Source: an uncultured Maribacter sp. (GTDB lineage: Bacteria; Bacteroidota; Bacteroidia; Flavobacteriales; Flavobacteriaceae). Taken from it: DNA of 64,000 bases. The DNA is taken from the NCBI GenBank assembly GCA_947493885.1, contig CANLTE010000001.1:248001-312000 (forward strand), written 5' to 3'. Positions 26,308 to 36,452 of the stretch are shown here, one piece after another. The position numbers and the translations under genes were made by a program. Position 1 is the stretch's first letter; each line of letters opens with the position of its first letter. The notes beneath the pieces were generated by a model. The model was not told the origin of the DNA and did not search any database. It saw only the letters and a program-made list of their open reading frames with translations.

Positions 26308-26318
26308 ACTATATTTAT

Positions 26319-27353
26319 TTAATTTTTTGTTGTAAACCATTTAATCATTAACTCTTGTAATTCCTTTGCATTAAAACCAACATTGTTGCGTTTAAGTAAT
26401 GCCCAAGCATCTAACAAATAGGTTCCATCTGTAGTAATAGCTGGCAATTTATCAAGAGGAATACCTCCTTTAATTTCGTCAGATATATCTGGCTCTATAT
26501 CAAAATCATTTGGAAGAATATAACTAGGCAAGTCTACCGATTTGCTCCTTATTTGCTTAATCATTTCATTAATGCGTTCCACATTATCCGCTGGAACGGA
26601 AACCGCTTTTATATGCTCCGGAAAGTCATGATAAAGTAAATCATCAATATATTTTTTAATAATACTTCCTTTCCATCTAAAAATTGTTGTTGGTACTTTA
26701 AGTTGTTGAACATGTTCTGCCTTTTCATGTAAAAAAGCCATCTTGTAGGCCAGGTGGTAATTTTCTCCCGCTTTTAAAAAATCCATGGCTATAAAATGTA
26801 ATGCTTCTTTAGGTAACTGTGGTTTGTTAAGTGCATATTTTTCTTCAGTAAAACACCAAGGAAAGTATTGAAACATACGGTTTACCATTTTCCATATTAT
26901 CGGAAGGTGACTCCCATCCTGTTTTGGGCTTAAATTGGGGAAATAGTGCATTAGTATCTTATCCCGAAAACCTTCTTCAAAATGCGCAGCATTATCAAGA
27001 AAAATGTGTGAAACATTATCTGGATGATTTAAGGCATACCGTATGGCCAATTGCGCTCCAGTGGCTGAACCGTACAACACTGGTTTATCTATTCCTACCT
27101 TATTAAAAAATTCGTGTATAACTTTAGTATAATCATCCAAACTTTCAGGAGGAGAAGCCAAAAAATCAGATTTACCATAACCAGGCGTATCAATACATAT
27201 GACCGTATAGTCTAGTGCAAATTCTTTTGCTAATGGCACTAGTAAATTTGACGTATGCGGTGATGGATGAAACATAACCATGGCTGGACCCGCTCCAACT
27301 ATATGAAAATGAATATTTTTACCATTTACTGAAACCAATCTTCGTTGTACCAA
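26319..27353 (-). CDS. alpha/beta-hydrolase-fold protein lacking the Ser nucleophile
   Basis: The 344-residue protein has PAMVMFHPSPHTSNLL (23-38), VICIDTPGYGKSDFL (51-65) and a nucleophile elbow LYGSATGAQLA in which the Ser of GxSxG is Ala97. The C-terminal region reads KAVSVPADNVER with no GH motif, so the general base is also missing. It belongs with the frameshifted protein at 8004-8842 (GHHGGA elbow). The fold is sure, but ester hydrolysis by the normal mechanism is not expected; lyase, dioxygenase or binding roles are open. The start codon is TTG (27351-27353); no upstream ATG is in frame. It is first in a three-gene unit with an operator 24 bases upstream. Confidence 0.8.
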   Translation of the reverse strand: MVQRRLVSVNGKNIHFHIVGAGPAMVMFHPSPHTSNLLVPLAKEFALDYTVICIDTPGYGKSDFLASPPESLDDYTKVIHEFFNKVGIDKPVLYGSATGAQLAIRYALNHPDNVSHIFLDNAAHFEEGFRDKILMHYFPNLSPKQDGSHLPIIWKMVNRMFQYFPWCFTEEKYALNKPQLPKEALHFIAMDFLKAGENYHLAYKMAFLHEKAEHVQQLKVPTTIFRWKGSIIKKYIDDLLYHDFPEHIKAVSVPADNVERINEMIKQIRSKSVDLPSYILPNDFDIEPDISDEIKGGIPLDKLPAITTDGTYLLDAWALLKRNNVGFNAKELQELMIKWFTTKN

Positions 27354-27376
27354 AACAAGAATATTTTTTAAATTAT

Positions 27377-27411
27377 TAGTTAATATAGTTAATTATTTAT
27401 AATATTAACTA
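27377..27411. promoter_or_regulatory. predicted MarR operator cluster, divergent promoter
   Basis: TAGTTAA-TATAG-TTAATTA (27377-27395) has one mismatch. A second TAGTTAA (27386-27392) overlaps it, and another TTAACTA half-site follows at 27405-27411. The cluster lies between the divergent hydrolase-fold gene (start 27353) and the reductase gene (start 27516), so it can control both. Confidence 0.75.
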
Positions 27412-27515
27412 ATTTTTATTAATTTTAGGATAAATTAAGGCATCATTTAATATGATGAAGTTATAATTCATGGAGATTTAATAACATACACTCCAAATAT
27501 AAACACCTTCAGATA

Positions 27516-28517
27516 ATGAAAAACACTAAGGTAATTTTAGTAAATAGGCCAACAGGGGAAATAGAAGATAGCAATTTTGATATTAAAACAGAGGAAGTCC
27601 CAGCCCTTAAAGATGGCGAAGTTCTTATTCAAATACACGATATCTCCCTAGATCCCGCCATACGTGGTTGGATGAATGAGGGAACAACCTATATTAAAGG
27701 CATAGAAATTGGCGCCGTAATCAGAACCTTTTCCGCAGGAAAAATCATTAAATCTAAAAACGAAAAATTTAAAGAAGGCTCATTTGTATCCGGATTATTG
27801 GGTGCTCAAACCTATTGTATCTCCAATGGAGAAGGTTTATCAGTGCTAGATGTCTCTTCAAGTAAGTTATCACACCATTTAGGAATATTGGGTATGCCTG
27901 GGATGACGGCTTATTTTGGTCTTCTAAAAAGCGGAGAGCCTGTTTCTGGAGATGTAGTATATATTTCGGGAGCTGCTGGGATTGTAGGTTCCACAGTTGG
28001 TCAAATAGCTAAAATTAAAGGTTGTACCGTAATTGGTTCCGCTGGAAGCGATGCTAAATGTAAATTTTTGCTTGAAGAATGTGGTTTTGATTATGCTATT
28101 AATTATAAAACGGAAGATATTGATCAACAATTAAAAAAATATGCCCCTAAGGGTGTTCATATTTATTTTGATAATGTTGGTGGTCCTACCTTGGATATTG
28201 CCTTATTAAATCTGGCTCGCGGTGCAAGAGTTGTTATCTGTGGTGCAATTTCTCAATATAACGACATGGGCAACATATATGGTCCTAAAAACTATATGAA
28301 AATAGTAACTGCAAGAGGTAAAATGAACGGCATTATTGTTTTTGATTATGTAGAGCAATGGCCAGTCGCAGTTAAAGAAATTGCTGAGTGGATTGGTAGT
28401 CGTAAAATAAGTGTAAAAGAGCATACTATAAACGGTCTTGATAATTTTTCTTCTGCACTAAAAATGCTATATACGGGGAAAAACTTTGGCAAACTCATCC
28501 TAAACATTAATTCTTAA
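27516..28517 (+). CDS. NADPH-dependent double-bond reductase (CurA/PTGR-type MDR)
   Basis: The 333-residue medium-chain reductase is of the zinc-free leukotriene B4 dehydrogenase/curcumin reductase group. Family marks are SLDPAIRGWMNEG (about 46-58), GMPGMTAYFGLLKSGEPVSGD and the NADPH site SGAAGIVGSTVGQIAK. These enzymes saturate the C=C next to a carbonyl. It is first of a unit with the exported VOC protein, 10 bases apart, under the shared operator. It may reduce a conjugated intermediate such as an enone, linear tetrapyrrole or alkylidene-imide; the choice is inference. Confidence 0.88.
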   Translation: MKNTKVILVNRPTGEIEDSNFDIKTEEVPALKDGEVLIQIHDISLDPAIRGWMNEGTTYIKGIEIGAVIRTFSAGKIIKSKNEKFKEGSFVSGLLGAQTYCISNGEGLSVLDVSSSKLSHHLGILGMPGMTAYFGLLKSGEPVSGDVVYISGAAGIVGSTVGQIAKIKGCTVIGSAGSDAKCKFLLEECGFDYAINYKTEDIDQQLKKYAPKGVHIYFDNVGGPTLDIALLNLARGARVVICGAISQYNDMGNIYGPKNYMKIVTARGKMNGIIVFDYVEQWPVAVKEIAEWIGSRKISVKEHTINGLDNFSSALKMLYTGKNFGKLILNINS

Positions 28518-28527
28518 ACATGTTTAT

Positions 28528-29643
28528 ATGCAATACAAAAAAAACATTGTTTTAATCGTGATTAGCACTATGCTAACCTTTAGCTTACAATCACAAACAC
28601 TGCCAGATACTGGTATAAGTGGTCTGTACGAGGTTATGCTAGGAGTCGAAGACCCCGCCTATGCAAAAAAATACTTTGCGGATTTTGGTTTTAGTGTAGT
28701 TGATAGTGCCACTATCACCGGCGTAGATGCCAAAAAAATATACGGAGTAAATTCTAAACTTACTTCGTATAGATTGCAAAATGGAGATATTGATAGTCAT
28801 GGCTTACTACGTATTTTAGCTTGGGAAAAACCTTTGGGTGAGGGTATTGGTTATGCTCCTGTGGAAACTATTGGAACCAGAATTGCAGTAATGCGAACCA
28901 ACAATATCTACAGGTTATTTGATATTTATCAAAAAGCTAGGTTGCTTGGTAAAAAACCTTGGTTACCAACAGAGCCAATTTCTGATGATATTTTTGGTTT
29001 GAACAAAGGAGAAAGAGACTTTTTTAATCGGCCCGTTCTTGTTCGCGAGAATGCCATTTACGGAAAATTTTTTAACCATATTTTCTTTCAACGTTACGGA
29101 TATCATATACCTGGATATGGCACTATAAAAAATGACACCCCTTTAAAAACAAGTGAATTTACGCACCATGATTTTATAATTAACGCATCCTCAATGGAGG
29201 CTATGAGTTACCTGTCTAGCGCGCTAGGACTAAAAGCCGAAAGCAAACCAGTTGTTGACGGAGATTGGCTTAAAGGACCCAAACGTGTTTTTCAAATGGA
29301 GCCGGGTTATAGCCACTGGTACCAAGGCTTTGTTTCTCCAAACAACATTTGCGGAAAATTGAAATTTTTTATCCCAAGAGGAGATAAAACAAATAAATCT
29401 GAACACCAACGAATAGGAGAAAAAGGAATCACCCTTCATTCATTTTATACGCCAAAACTTAAAATGGTACACAAACTAGTAACAGAACATAAATTAAACC
29501 CCACTGCTATTCAAAAAAACGAGTTTAATGAAAACTCATTTGTATTTACTGATACCGCAGGTGTTAGTTGGCAAATAATAGGAAAAAATACGCCCTCAAC
29601 TAATACTCCAATAACAAAATTAGAATTTAAACTAGTGGATTAA
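28528..29643 (+). CDS. exported VOC-family protein (paralogue of 8904-9932)
   Basis: The 371-residue protein has a signal peptide (1-23, LTFSLQSQ) followed by repeated VOC modules. It shares with the cytoplasmic VOC protein LYEVMLGVEDPAYAKKYF at the N-terminus, FFNRPVLVRE (165-174) and FTHHDFI (211-217). Two copies in different compartments within one regulon suggest the same chemical group is handled in the periplasm and the cytoplasm, or two steps on related compounds. It could be a metal-dependent dioxygenase, isomerase or binding protein. It is second gene after the double-bond reductase. Confidence 0.75.
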   Translation: MQYKKNIVLIVISTMLTFSLQSQTLPDTGISGLYEVMLGVEDPAYAKKYFADFGFSVVDSATITGVDAKKIYGVNSKLTSYRLQNGDIDSHGLLRILAWEKPLGEGIGYAPVETIGTRIAVMRTNNIYRLFDIYQKARLLGKKPWLPTEPISDDIFGLNKGERDFFNRPVLVRENAIYGKFFNHIFFQRYGYHIPGYGTIKNDTPLKTSEFTHHDFIINASSMEAMSYLSSALGLKAESKPVVDGDWLKGPKRVFQMEPGYSHWYQGFVSPNNICGKLKFFIPRGDKTNKSEHQRIGEKGITLHSFYTPKLKMVHKLVTEHKLNPTAIQKNEFNENSFVFTDTAGVSWQIIGKNTPSTNTPITKLEFKLVD

Positions 29644-29679
29644 TATTTTTCAATATCAACTCTAACAATAATACATTTC

Positions 29680-29718
29680 TTACACAAAATAGTTAATAAT
29701 GTTAACTATTTTGTGTAA
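29680..29718. promoter_or_regulatory. predicted MarR operator, 17-bp perfect arms
   Basis: This is the longest operator of the set. Its arms 29680-29696 and 29702-29718 are perfectly complementary over 17 bp around TAATG, with the core TAGTTAA-N5-TTAACTA at 29690-29708. A -7-like TAACTTTA (29716-29723) overlaps its right end. It lies ahead of the amidase and marR genes, so it may include autoregulation. Confidence 0.88.
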
Positions 29719-29745
29719 CTTTAAGAAAACCAAATTATAAATACA

Positions 29746-30759
29746 TTGATAAAAAGATATAAAGCTTTAGCATTACAAATAGAATGCCCAGCAGTTAATA
29801 CATGCGAAAATAAAGCGGCAGCTCATAGCTTGATGCAAAAAACACTTAAAACTGTTTTAGCGCAGGCCAGTGGCTCTAAAAAGTTTATTGGTCCAGATTT
29901 AAAACTTATTGTTTTACCAGAGTATTTTTTAACAAGTTTTCCGTTTGGAGAAACCATTGAAGAATGGCATGAAAAAGCATGCATTACTACTAATGATGTT
30001 CTTTTTGACGAAATGAAAGATTTTTGCAAAAAGGAATCCATTTTTCTCTCTGGTAATTTTTACGAATTGGATGAAAATTTTCCTGAACTATATTTCCAAA
30101 GTAGCTTTATAATCGACGATGAAGGTGAACTCATTTTAAAGTATCGAAGATTAAACTCTATGTTTGCCCCTACACCACATGATGTTTTAGATGATTACTT
30201 AAAAATATATGGTGAAGATTCATTGTTTCCAGTTGCCGACACTAAACTGGGTAAGCTTGCATGTATTGCATCTGAAGAAATATTGTATCCAGAAATTGCC
30301 CGTTGTTTAATGATGCGAGGAGCTGAAATATTTTTACATTCTTCCTCAGAAGCTGGAAGTCCAAATCTAACTCATAAAGACGTTGCCAAACGAGCCAGAT
30401 CTATAGAAAATATGTGCTATACTATTTCGGCAAACTCAGCAGGTATATCTGGAATAGACTTTCCGTTTGCTAGTACAGACGGACTTTCTAAAATTGTTCA
30501 TTTTGAAGGAAATGTGCTATCCGAGGCAGGTACTGGTGATAGTATGGTAGCCAATAGTTATATAGATATTGAGGCTTTACGTGATTACCGCTCAAAAATA
30601 TCTATGCAAAACTATATTGCACGTCAACGTTTTGAGCTATACGCGCCTTCGTATTCAACGTTTTCGCATTATCCCTCAAATTCCTTTAAAGAACAAAAAC
30701 CTAACAAGGCATTATTTTTACAAACACAAATAAAAGTAGTTAATAAGCTATATAGTTAA
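29746..30759 (+). CDS. carbon-nitrogen hydrolase (nitrilase superfamily amidase)
   Basis: The 337-residue protein has the Glu-Lys-Cys triad of the superfamily: Glu59 (LIVLPEYFL), Lys132 (LKYRRLN) and Cys173 (KLACIASEEILYPEIAR), followed by MMRGAEIFLHSSSE. It hydrolyses an amide or nitrile in the cytoplasm. The start codon is TTG at 29746; the next ATG would delete the first strand. It sits directly under the strongest operator and 54 bases before marR. Within the proposed scheme it could open a half-amide or release ammonia from a different imide ring than the isochorismatase-type enzyme. Confidence 0.85.
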   Translation: MIKRYKALALQIECPAVNTCENKAAAHSLMQKTLKTVLAQASGSKKFIGPDLKLIVLPEYFLTSFPFGETIEEWHEKACITTNDVLFDEMKDFCKKESIFLSGNFYELDENFPELYFQSSFIIDDEGELILKYRRLNSMFAPTPHDVLDDYLKIYGEDSLFPVADTKLGKLACIASEEILYPEIARCLMMRGAEIFLHSSSEAGSPNLTHKDVAKRARSIENMCYTISANSAGISGIDFPFASTDGLSKIVHFEGNVLSEAGTGDSMVANSYIDIEALRDYRSKISMQNYIARQRFELYAPSYSTFSHYPSNSFKEQKPNKALFLQTQIKVVNKLYS

Positions 30760-30771
30760 ATCGATAAATTA

Positions 30772-30779
30772 TATATTTG
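30772..30779 (+). promoter_or_regulatory. -7 box TATATTTG of marR
   Basis: TATATTTG is an exact TAnnTTTG match 34 bases before the marR start. About 29 bases upstream of it is a lone TAGTTAA half-site (30737-30743) with no proper partner, so strong self-repression at this promoter is doubtful. Confidence 0.6.
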
Positions 30780-30813
30780 TCAGCTTATTTTATTTGTAAA
30801 ATAGAAAAAAACC

Positions 30814-31332
30814 ATGATTGATAAAAGTATAGAGGAATCTATTGTATTAAGCATTTTTGATTTATCAAATCAGCTTAAGAAAATAGGAGATGATGTGTAT
30901 CTAAAGGTAGGCTTAACCACGCAACAATGGCTTATTTTATTGCACTTATCTGGAAACCCAAATCTACCTTTCTTTAAAAGAGAAAAACACGTTAAAGATT
31001 TAATGGCCAGCGAATTAGCAGAATCATTAAATGTTTCAAGAGCAAACATAACAAATCTTATTAACGTTCTTTTAGACAAAAAATTAATAAAGCAATTTGA
31101 GGACGGACAGGACCGAAGAAAAAAACGTCTACGCTTAACTAAAAAGGGAATGGCTTTAATTGATAAAACACAACCATCTCGTCTTGGAGTAATTCATTTT
31201 TTAACCGAAGGATTTTCTAAAGAAGAGAAGGAAACTTTCCTTCAGTTTTTAGAACAATGCATGAATAAGCTAATCAATGAGGATGAAAAGATTAAATCAT
31301 TCCATAAGTTATTTGATGAAAGTAAGGTTTAG
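30814..31332 (+). CDS. MarR-family regulator, predicted master regulator of the island
   Basis: The 172-residue protein has MarR architecture: an N-terminal dimerisation helix (1-30), a winged helix-turn-helix (about 65-125; LAESLNVSRANITNLINVLLDK is the recognition region, wing DGQDRRKKRLRLT) and C-terminal dimer helices. MarR dimers bind palindromes of about 20 bp and are released by phenolic or acyl-CoA ligands. It is the only local regulator in the 35-kb island in which eight similar palindromes occur. Its stop is 10 bases from the convergent mutase operon. Ligand unknown; a pathway intermediate is the natural guess. Confidence 0.9.
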   Translation: MIDKSIEESIVLSIFDLSNQLKKIGDDVYLKVGLTTQQWLILLHLSGNPNLPFFKREKHVKDLMASELAESLNVSRANITNLINVLLDKKLIKQFEDGQDRRKKRLRLTKKGMALIDKTQPSRLGVIHFLTEGFSKEEKETFLQFLEQCMNKLINEDEKIKSFHKLFDESKV

Positions 31333-31342
31333 TCTCACTTAT

Positions 31343-33493
31343 TTATTGCTGTTCTAAAAGTATTTCTAATATTTGAATTGCTGCCAAGCTAATTTTTGTT
31401 CCAGGACCAAAAACTGCTACAGCTCCAGCATCTATTAAAAATTGATAATCTTGTTTAGGAATAACACCTCCAACAATAACAAGTATATCTTGTCGTCCAT
31501 ATTTTTCGAGTTCTTTAACCACTTTTGGAACCAGCGTTTTATGACCCGCTGCTAAGGAAGATACCCCTAAAATGTGGACATCATTTTCAACTGCTTGTTT
31601 TGCAACTTCTTCTGGCGTTTGAAAAAGTGGTCCAATATCTACATCAAAACCAATATCTGCGTAACCTGTTGCAATAACCTTGGCACCACGGTCATGACCA
31701 TCTTGTCCCATTTTTGCAATCATAATTCGAGGTCTTCTACCCTCATATTCCGCAAATGCATCAGTCATTTCCTGAGCTTTTTTAAAGCTATCGTCTTCTT
31801 TTATTTCATTAGAATACACTCCAGATATAGATTTAATTAATGCTTTATGACGCCCAAATACTTCTTCTAAAGCATCACTTATTTCGCCTAAAGTAGCTCT
31901 TTCTCGCGCCGCTTTTACTGCTAAATCTAATAAATTATATGATTCGCCTTTAGCGTTCATTTTTAAATTGGCCGCTTTTGTTAACTCGGCTAAAGCTGCT
32001 TCCACCTTTTTAGTATCTCTCTCCTTCTTTATTGTATTTAAACGTTCTACCTGTTGTCTACGAACCTCAGCGTTATCAACTTCTAAAATATGCAACTCGT
32101 CTTCTTCCTCAAGAGCATATTTATTAACACCAACAATAACATCTTTACCACTATCTATTCGTGCTTGTTTTCGAGCTGCCGCCTCCTCAATTCGCATTTT
32201 AGGAATACCAGATTCTATTGCTTTGGTCATTCCTCCCAGAGATTCTACCTCCTCAATTAACTCCCAAGCTTTTTCAGCTAATTGCGCTGTTAAACTTTCA
32301 ACATAATAGCTTCCTGCCCAAGGATCCACCGTTTTGGTAATTTTAGTTTCTTCTTGAAGAAAAATTTGAGTCTCTCTAGCAATTCTAGCCGAAAAATCTG
32401 TTGGCAATGCTATGGCTTCATCCAAAGCATTGGTATGCAAACTTTGAGTTCCTCCAAAAACTGCTGCGGCTGCTTCAATAGTAGTTCTAGCAACGTTATT
32501 AAAAGGGTCTTGTTCAGTTAAACTCCAACCGCTTGTTTGACAATGCGTTCTGAGTGCCAATGATTTTTGGTTTTGCGGATTAAATTGATTTACCAATTTA
32601 GCCCATAACATTCTACCTGCACGTAACTTAGCAATTTCCATAAAATGATTCATTCCAATACCCCAAAAAAAGGATAATCGTGGTGCAAAATCATCTATTT
32701 TCATACCAGATGCTAATCCAGTTCTAATATATTCTAGACCATCGGCTAGTGTATATGCCAATTCAATATCTGCTGTAGCGCCAGCTTCATGCATATGATA
32801 TCCAGAAATACTAATACTGTTAAACTTGGGCATGTTTTTACTAGTATACTCAAAAATGTCTGATATTATCTGCATTGAAGGTTTTGGAGGGTATATGTAG
32901 GTATTACGTACCATAAACTCCTTTAAAATATCGTTTTGAATTGTACCCGATAACAATTCTGCATTTACACCTTGTTCTTCTGCTGCTACAATATAAAATG
33001 CCATAATAGGTAATACAGCGCCATTCATGGTCATTGAAACCGACATTTTATCTAGAGGAATACTATCAAACAAAATTTTCATGTCCTCCACGGAATCAAT
33101 AGCTACACCTGCTTTTCCAACATCACCCACAACACGTTCATGATCACTATCATACCCTCTATGCGTAGGTAAATCAAAAGCTACCGAAAGTCCTTTTTGA
33201 CCCGCCTCAAGGTTTCTTTTGTAAAATGCATTACTCTCCTCTGCAGTAGAAAAACCAGCATATTGTCGTATGGTCCATGGACGACGAACATACATCGTAG
33301 AGTATGGTCCACGTAAATACGGAGCAATTCCTGCAACAAAATTTAGATGTTCAACATCTTTTATATCTTCTTTAGAATATTGTTTTTTTACATGTATCCC
33401 TTCTGCAGTAGCATGACCTTCGGAATCAGGAATATATGTAGTATTCTCTGAAGATGTTTTTAATGTGATATGTTGGAAATTTTTTCTACTCAT
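31343..33493 (-). CDS. mutB: methylmalonyl-CoA mutase, large (B12-binding) subunit
   Basis: The 716-residue protein has the complete catalytic TIM barrel ([18 protein letters not shown] near 70; [13 protein letters not shown]) and the C-terminal cobalamin domain with DxHxxG ([11 protein letters not shown], axial His600), SSLAAGH and VGGVIP. It converts (R)-methylmalonyl-CoA to succinyl-CoA. It overlaps the small-subunit gene by 8 bases and is the last of a five-gene operon with propionyl-CoA carboxylase. No methylmalonyl-CoA epimerase (a small VOC protein) or MeaB chaperone is in the window. The two VOC proteins of the island are too long to be that epimerase. Confidence 0.96.
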   Translation of the reverse strand: MSRKNFQHITLKTSSENTTYIPDSEGHATAEGIHVKKQYSKEDIKDVEHLNFVAGIAPYLRGPYSTMYVRRPWTIRQYAGFSTAEESNAFYKRNLEAGQKGLSVAFDLPTHRGYDSDHERVVGDVGKAGVAIDSVEDMKILFDSIPLDKMSVSMTMNGAVLPIMAFYIVAAEEQGVNAELLSGTIQNDILKEFMVRNTYIYPPKPSMQIISDIFEYTSKNMPKFNSISISGYHMHEAGATADIELAYTLADGLEYIRTGLASGMKIDDFAPRLSFFWGIGMNHFMEIAKLRAGRMLWAKLVNQFNPQNQKSLALRTHCQTSGWSLTEQDPFNNVARTTIEAAAAVFGGTQSLHTNALDEAIALPTDFSARIARETQIFLQEETKITKTVDPWAGSYYVESLTAQLAEKAWELIEEVESLGGMTKAIESGIPKMRIEEAAARKQARIDSGKDVIVGVNKYALEEEDELHILEVDNAEVRRQQVERLNTIKKERDTKKVEAALAELTKAANLKMNAKGESYNLLDLAVKAARERATLGEISDALEEVFGRHKALIKSISGVYSNEIKEDDSFKKAQEMTDAFAEYEGRRPRIMIAKMGQDGHDRGAKVIATGYADIGFDVDIGPLFQTPEEVAKQAVENDVHILGVSSLAAGHKTLVPKVVKELEKYGRQDILVIVGGVIPKQDYQFLIDAGAVAVFGPGTKISLAAIQILEILLEQQ

Positions 33494-34865
33494 TACGTAA
33501 TAATTCTAGTTCAACTTCCTCTGCCAACCTACTTTCACTAATTGGTACTGCGCAGGTATCCCCTGACACATCGGTCTGAAAAGAATGAATTTCTAAATCA
33601 TTTTTCATTTTATCCGCGGTGTTTTGATATTTGTTGGTTCCTACCAGAACTTCTTGTTTTGTATTGAATCTTTCGCGCTCTTTCTGAGCACTATTTTTAA
33701 TCTGGTTTTGGATTTCTCCCTGCTTTAATGCAGAAATAAAACCTCCTTTTTCTTCTATTTCTTTAAACAAAAGAAAAGCCTTGTTGGCAATATTTTGCGT
33801 TATAGCTTCTATATAATATGAACCTTCTGCTGCATTGCTTACTTTATCAAAATAACTTTCATTTTTTAAAAGTAATAACTGATTCAAAGCTATTCGTTCT
33901 CCAAAATCGTTACTCTTATGAAAAATAGCGTCATATGGTTGATTGCAAATCATATCCGCACCACCTAACACTGAAGACATGGTCTCGCTAGTTGTTCTTA
34001 ACATGTTTACATTATAGTCATATAATGTTTTATTACGTTTTGTTGGTATAGCGACAATATGCATTTTAATTGGCATATTATATGCAGCTACCAATGTTTT
34101 CCATAACAAACGAAACGCCCTTAATTTTGCAATTTCAAAAAAGTAATTACTCCCTATAGCAACTTTAAAAGTTATGGACTCTACTTTATCTAATATGTTA
34201 TTTTCATTAAAATAGTTCAGATATTCATTAGCATGATTAAGCGAATACGCCAATTGTTGAACTATATTTCCTCCGGCGTTTTGATATTGTGATGTATCTA
34301 CTTGTATTGAGTTAGTACTATTTAATGATATCACTTTGTTCAGAAAATTAAAATCTTCTTCTTCATTAATATTCCAATTACCTGTTTTAACAAAATCACC
34401 TAATACATCTATATTAAAAAAGACATTTGGTTGGCCGCCTTTCCCTGCAAAATCTAAAATGGTTTTTATATAAATTATAGATGAAAATTGAAGATTAAAA
34501 TAAACTGTAATTTCTTTTAAGTTGATTTCAGAAAGTAATTGTGTTCCACTTTGAGTCTCCTTCGAAACGCAAAAAACAATGCTCTCGGCTCCACATTTAA
34601 TAGCATTAATTGCATTTTCATTGGCGCTTTTAACATCCTCTACCAAAATGTAGTGTCCAATTTTCCATCCGCAAATTGGGATGGGTACTTTTAACGACTC
34701 ATCAACATCGCTCTTATCATAAAAGGGCTTAACGTTTACTCCTTCTGGTGATTTCCAAACAAGCGTTTCATCATAATCCGCGCCTTTTAAATCTTGCGTA
34801 ATTTTTGAAATCCACTCTGTCGTGGTCATTTCAGAAAATTCATCAAACAAAGCCTTCTCACCCAT
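33486..34865 (-). CDS. mutA: methylmalonyl-CoA mutase, small subunit
   Basis: The 459-residue protein resembles the mutase barrel ([42 protein letters not shown]) but has no B12 domain, as expected for the non-catalytic subunit of the heterodimeric bacterial enzyme. Its end overlaps the start of the large subunit by 8 bases and it starts 15 bases after the carboxylase gene. It is shorter than the roughly 620-residue small subunits of actinobacteria, which is usual in Bacteroidota. Confidence 0.92.
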   Translation of the reverse strand: MGEKALFDEFSEMTTTEWISKITQDLKGADYDETLVWKSPEGVNVKPFYDKSDVDESLKVPIPICGWKIGHYILVEDVKSANENAINAIKCGAESIVFCVSKETQSGTQLLSEINLKEITVYFNLQFSSIIYIKTILDFAGKGGQPNVFFNIDVLGDFVKTGNWNINEEEDFNFLNKVISLNSTNSIQVDTSQYQNAGGNIVQQLAYSLNHANEYLNYFNENNILDKVESITFKVAIGSNYFFEIAKLRAFRLLWKTLVAAYNMPIKMHIVAIPTKRNKTLYDYNVNMLRTTSETMSSVLGGADMICNQPYDAIFHKSNDFGERIALNQLLLLKNESYFDKVSNAAEGSYYIEAITQNIANKAFLLFKEIEEKGGFISALKQGEIQNQIKNSAQKERERFNTKQEVLVGTNKYQNTADKMKNDLEIHSFQTDVSGDTCAVPISESRLAEEVELELLRNE

Positions 34866-34880
34866 AACGTTCCTCTTTAG

Positions 34881-36422
34881 TTATAATGGAATATTCCCAT
34901 GTTTTTTCTTAGGTAGTGCTACATTTTTATTTTCCAGCATTGCAAATGCTTTTATGAGTTTTTTACGTGAATCTTTTGGTAAAATAACCTCGTCAATAAA
35001 TCCTCTTTCGGCAGCACTATATGGATTTGCAAACTTATCTGCATACTCCTTTTCCTTCTCAATTAACTTTGCTTCGGGATCTTGAGCCGCAGCAATTTCT
35101 TTTCTAAAAATGATTTCACTTGCACCTTTTGCTCCCATTACAGCTATCTCAGCCGTAGGCCATGCATAATTCATATCTGCTCCAATATGTTTGGAATTCA
35201 TAACATCATAAGCTCCACCGTACGCCTTTCTAGTAATTAAAGTTACTTTGGGAACTGTTGCCTCACTCAATGCATATAAGAGTTTGGCACCATTGGTAAT
35301 TATACCATTCCATTCTTGGTCTGTTCCTGGTAAAAACCCTGGCACATCAACTAAAACTAATAGTGGAATATTAAAACAATCACAAAAACGAGTAAACCTT
35401 GCCGCTTTTTTAGAACACTCTACATCTAAAACACCTGCCAAACTTATTGGCTGGTTTGCTACAATTCCTATGCTTCTGCCTGCAATTCTTGCAAAACCAA
35501 CAACAATGTTATCTGCGTAGTCTTTATGAATTTCAAAAAAAGAATCTTCATCAATAATACCATTTATTACGTTACGCATATCATATGGCTGATTAGCGTT
35601 TTCTGGTACAATTTCTTCCAAAATATCTCTAATTTCATCGGCTAAATCATATGGCAGTTGCTCGGGTGAATCCTCGCAATTTTGCGGCATATAACTTATT
35701 AACTGCTTTATTTGTTCTATACATTCAATATCGTTGGCAGCGGTTAAGTGAGTTACTCCTGATTTTGTTGCATGAGTAGTTGCTCCACCAAGTTCCTCGG
35801 ATGTAACCTCTTCATTTGTAACAGTTTTTACCACATTTGGTCCCGTTACAAACATATAGCTAGAATTTTCCACCATTAGTGTAAAATCCGTCATCGCAGG
35901 TGAATATACTGCTCCTCCAGCACAAGGTCCCATAATAGCCGATATTTGTGGAATTACCCCAGACGCCATTACATTTTTATGAAAAATATCTGCATATCCA
36001 CCTAAGGATCTAACACCTTCTTGAATACGGGCTCCACCACTGTCATTCAAACCAATTAATGGCACACCTATTCGCATGGCAATATCCATTACTTTACAAA
36101 TTTTTTCGGCATGAGTTTCGGATAGCGCTCCACCAAAAACAGTAAAATCTTGAGCGAAAACATAAACTTGCCTTCCATTAATGGTTCCGTAGCCAGTTAC
36201 CACACCATCACCATAAAAAATCTGTTTATCCATACCAAAATCTTTGGTACGGTGAGTTACCAGTGCACCAAGTTCTTCAAACGAACCATCGTCTAACAGA
36301 AAGTGTATACGCTCGCGAGCCGTTAATTTTCCTTTGGCATGTTGCTTGTCAATGCGCTCTTGACCTCCTCCTAATCTGGAGGCTTCCAATTTATCTTTTA
36401 GTATTTTCTGATTGTCTTTCAT
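34881..36422 (-). CDS. pccB: propionyl-CoA carboxylase, carboxyltransferase (beta) subunit
   Basis: At 513 residues it has the typical length for PccB. It has the crotonase-like halves of acyl-CoA carboxyltransferases: [20 protein letters not shown] at the N-terminus, [16 protein letters not shown] (about 165-180), [14 protein letters not shown] and [18 protein letters not shown]. It transfers CO2 from carboxybiotin to propionyl-CoA. It is co-transcribed with the biotin carboxylase and the separate biotin carrier protein upstream and with the mutase genes downstream, giving the full propionyl-CoA to succinyl-CoA route except for the epimerase. Confidence 0.95.
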   Translation of the reverse strand: MKDNQKILKDKLEASRLGGGQERIDKQHAKGKLTARERIHFLLDDGSFEELGALVTHRTKDFGMDKQIFYGDGVVTGYGTINGRQVYVFAQDFTVFGGALSETHAEKICKVMDIAMRIGVPLIGLNDSGGARIQEGVRSLGGYADIFHKNVMASGVIPQISAIMGPCAGGAVYSPAMTDFTLMVENSSYMFVTGPNVVKTVTNEEVTSEELGGATTHATKSGVTHLTAANDIECIEQIKQLISYMPQNCEDSPEQLPYDLADEIRDILEEIVPENANQPYDMRNVINGIIDEDSFFEIHKDYADNIVVGFARIAGRSIGIVANQPISLAGVLDVECSKKAARFTRFCDCFNIPLLVLVDVPGFLPGTDQEWNGIITNGAKLLYALSEATVPKVTLITRKAYGGAYDVMNSKHIGADMNYAWPTAEIAVMGAKGASEIIFRKEIAAAQDPEAKLIEKEKEYADKFANPYSAAERGFIDEVILPKDSRKKLIKAFAMLENKNVALPKKKHGNIPL

Positions 36423-36452
36423 TGTATACTTTTTGACTGTTATTACAACAAC

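Noticed and set aside
30737-30759. TAGTTAA near the marR promoter as a ninth operator
   Set aside because: The right arm does not match (TATATAG in place of TTAACTA) and the site is inside the amidase coding end.
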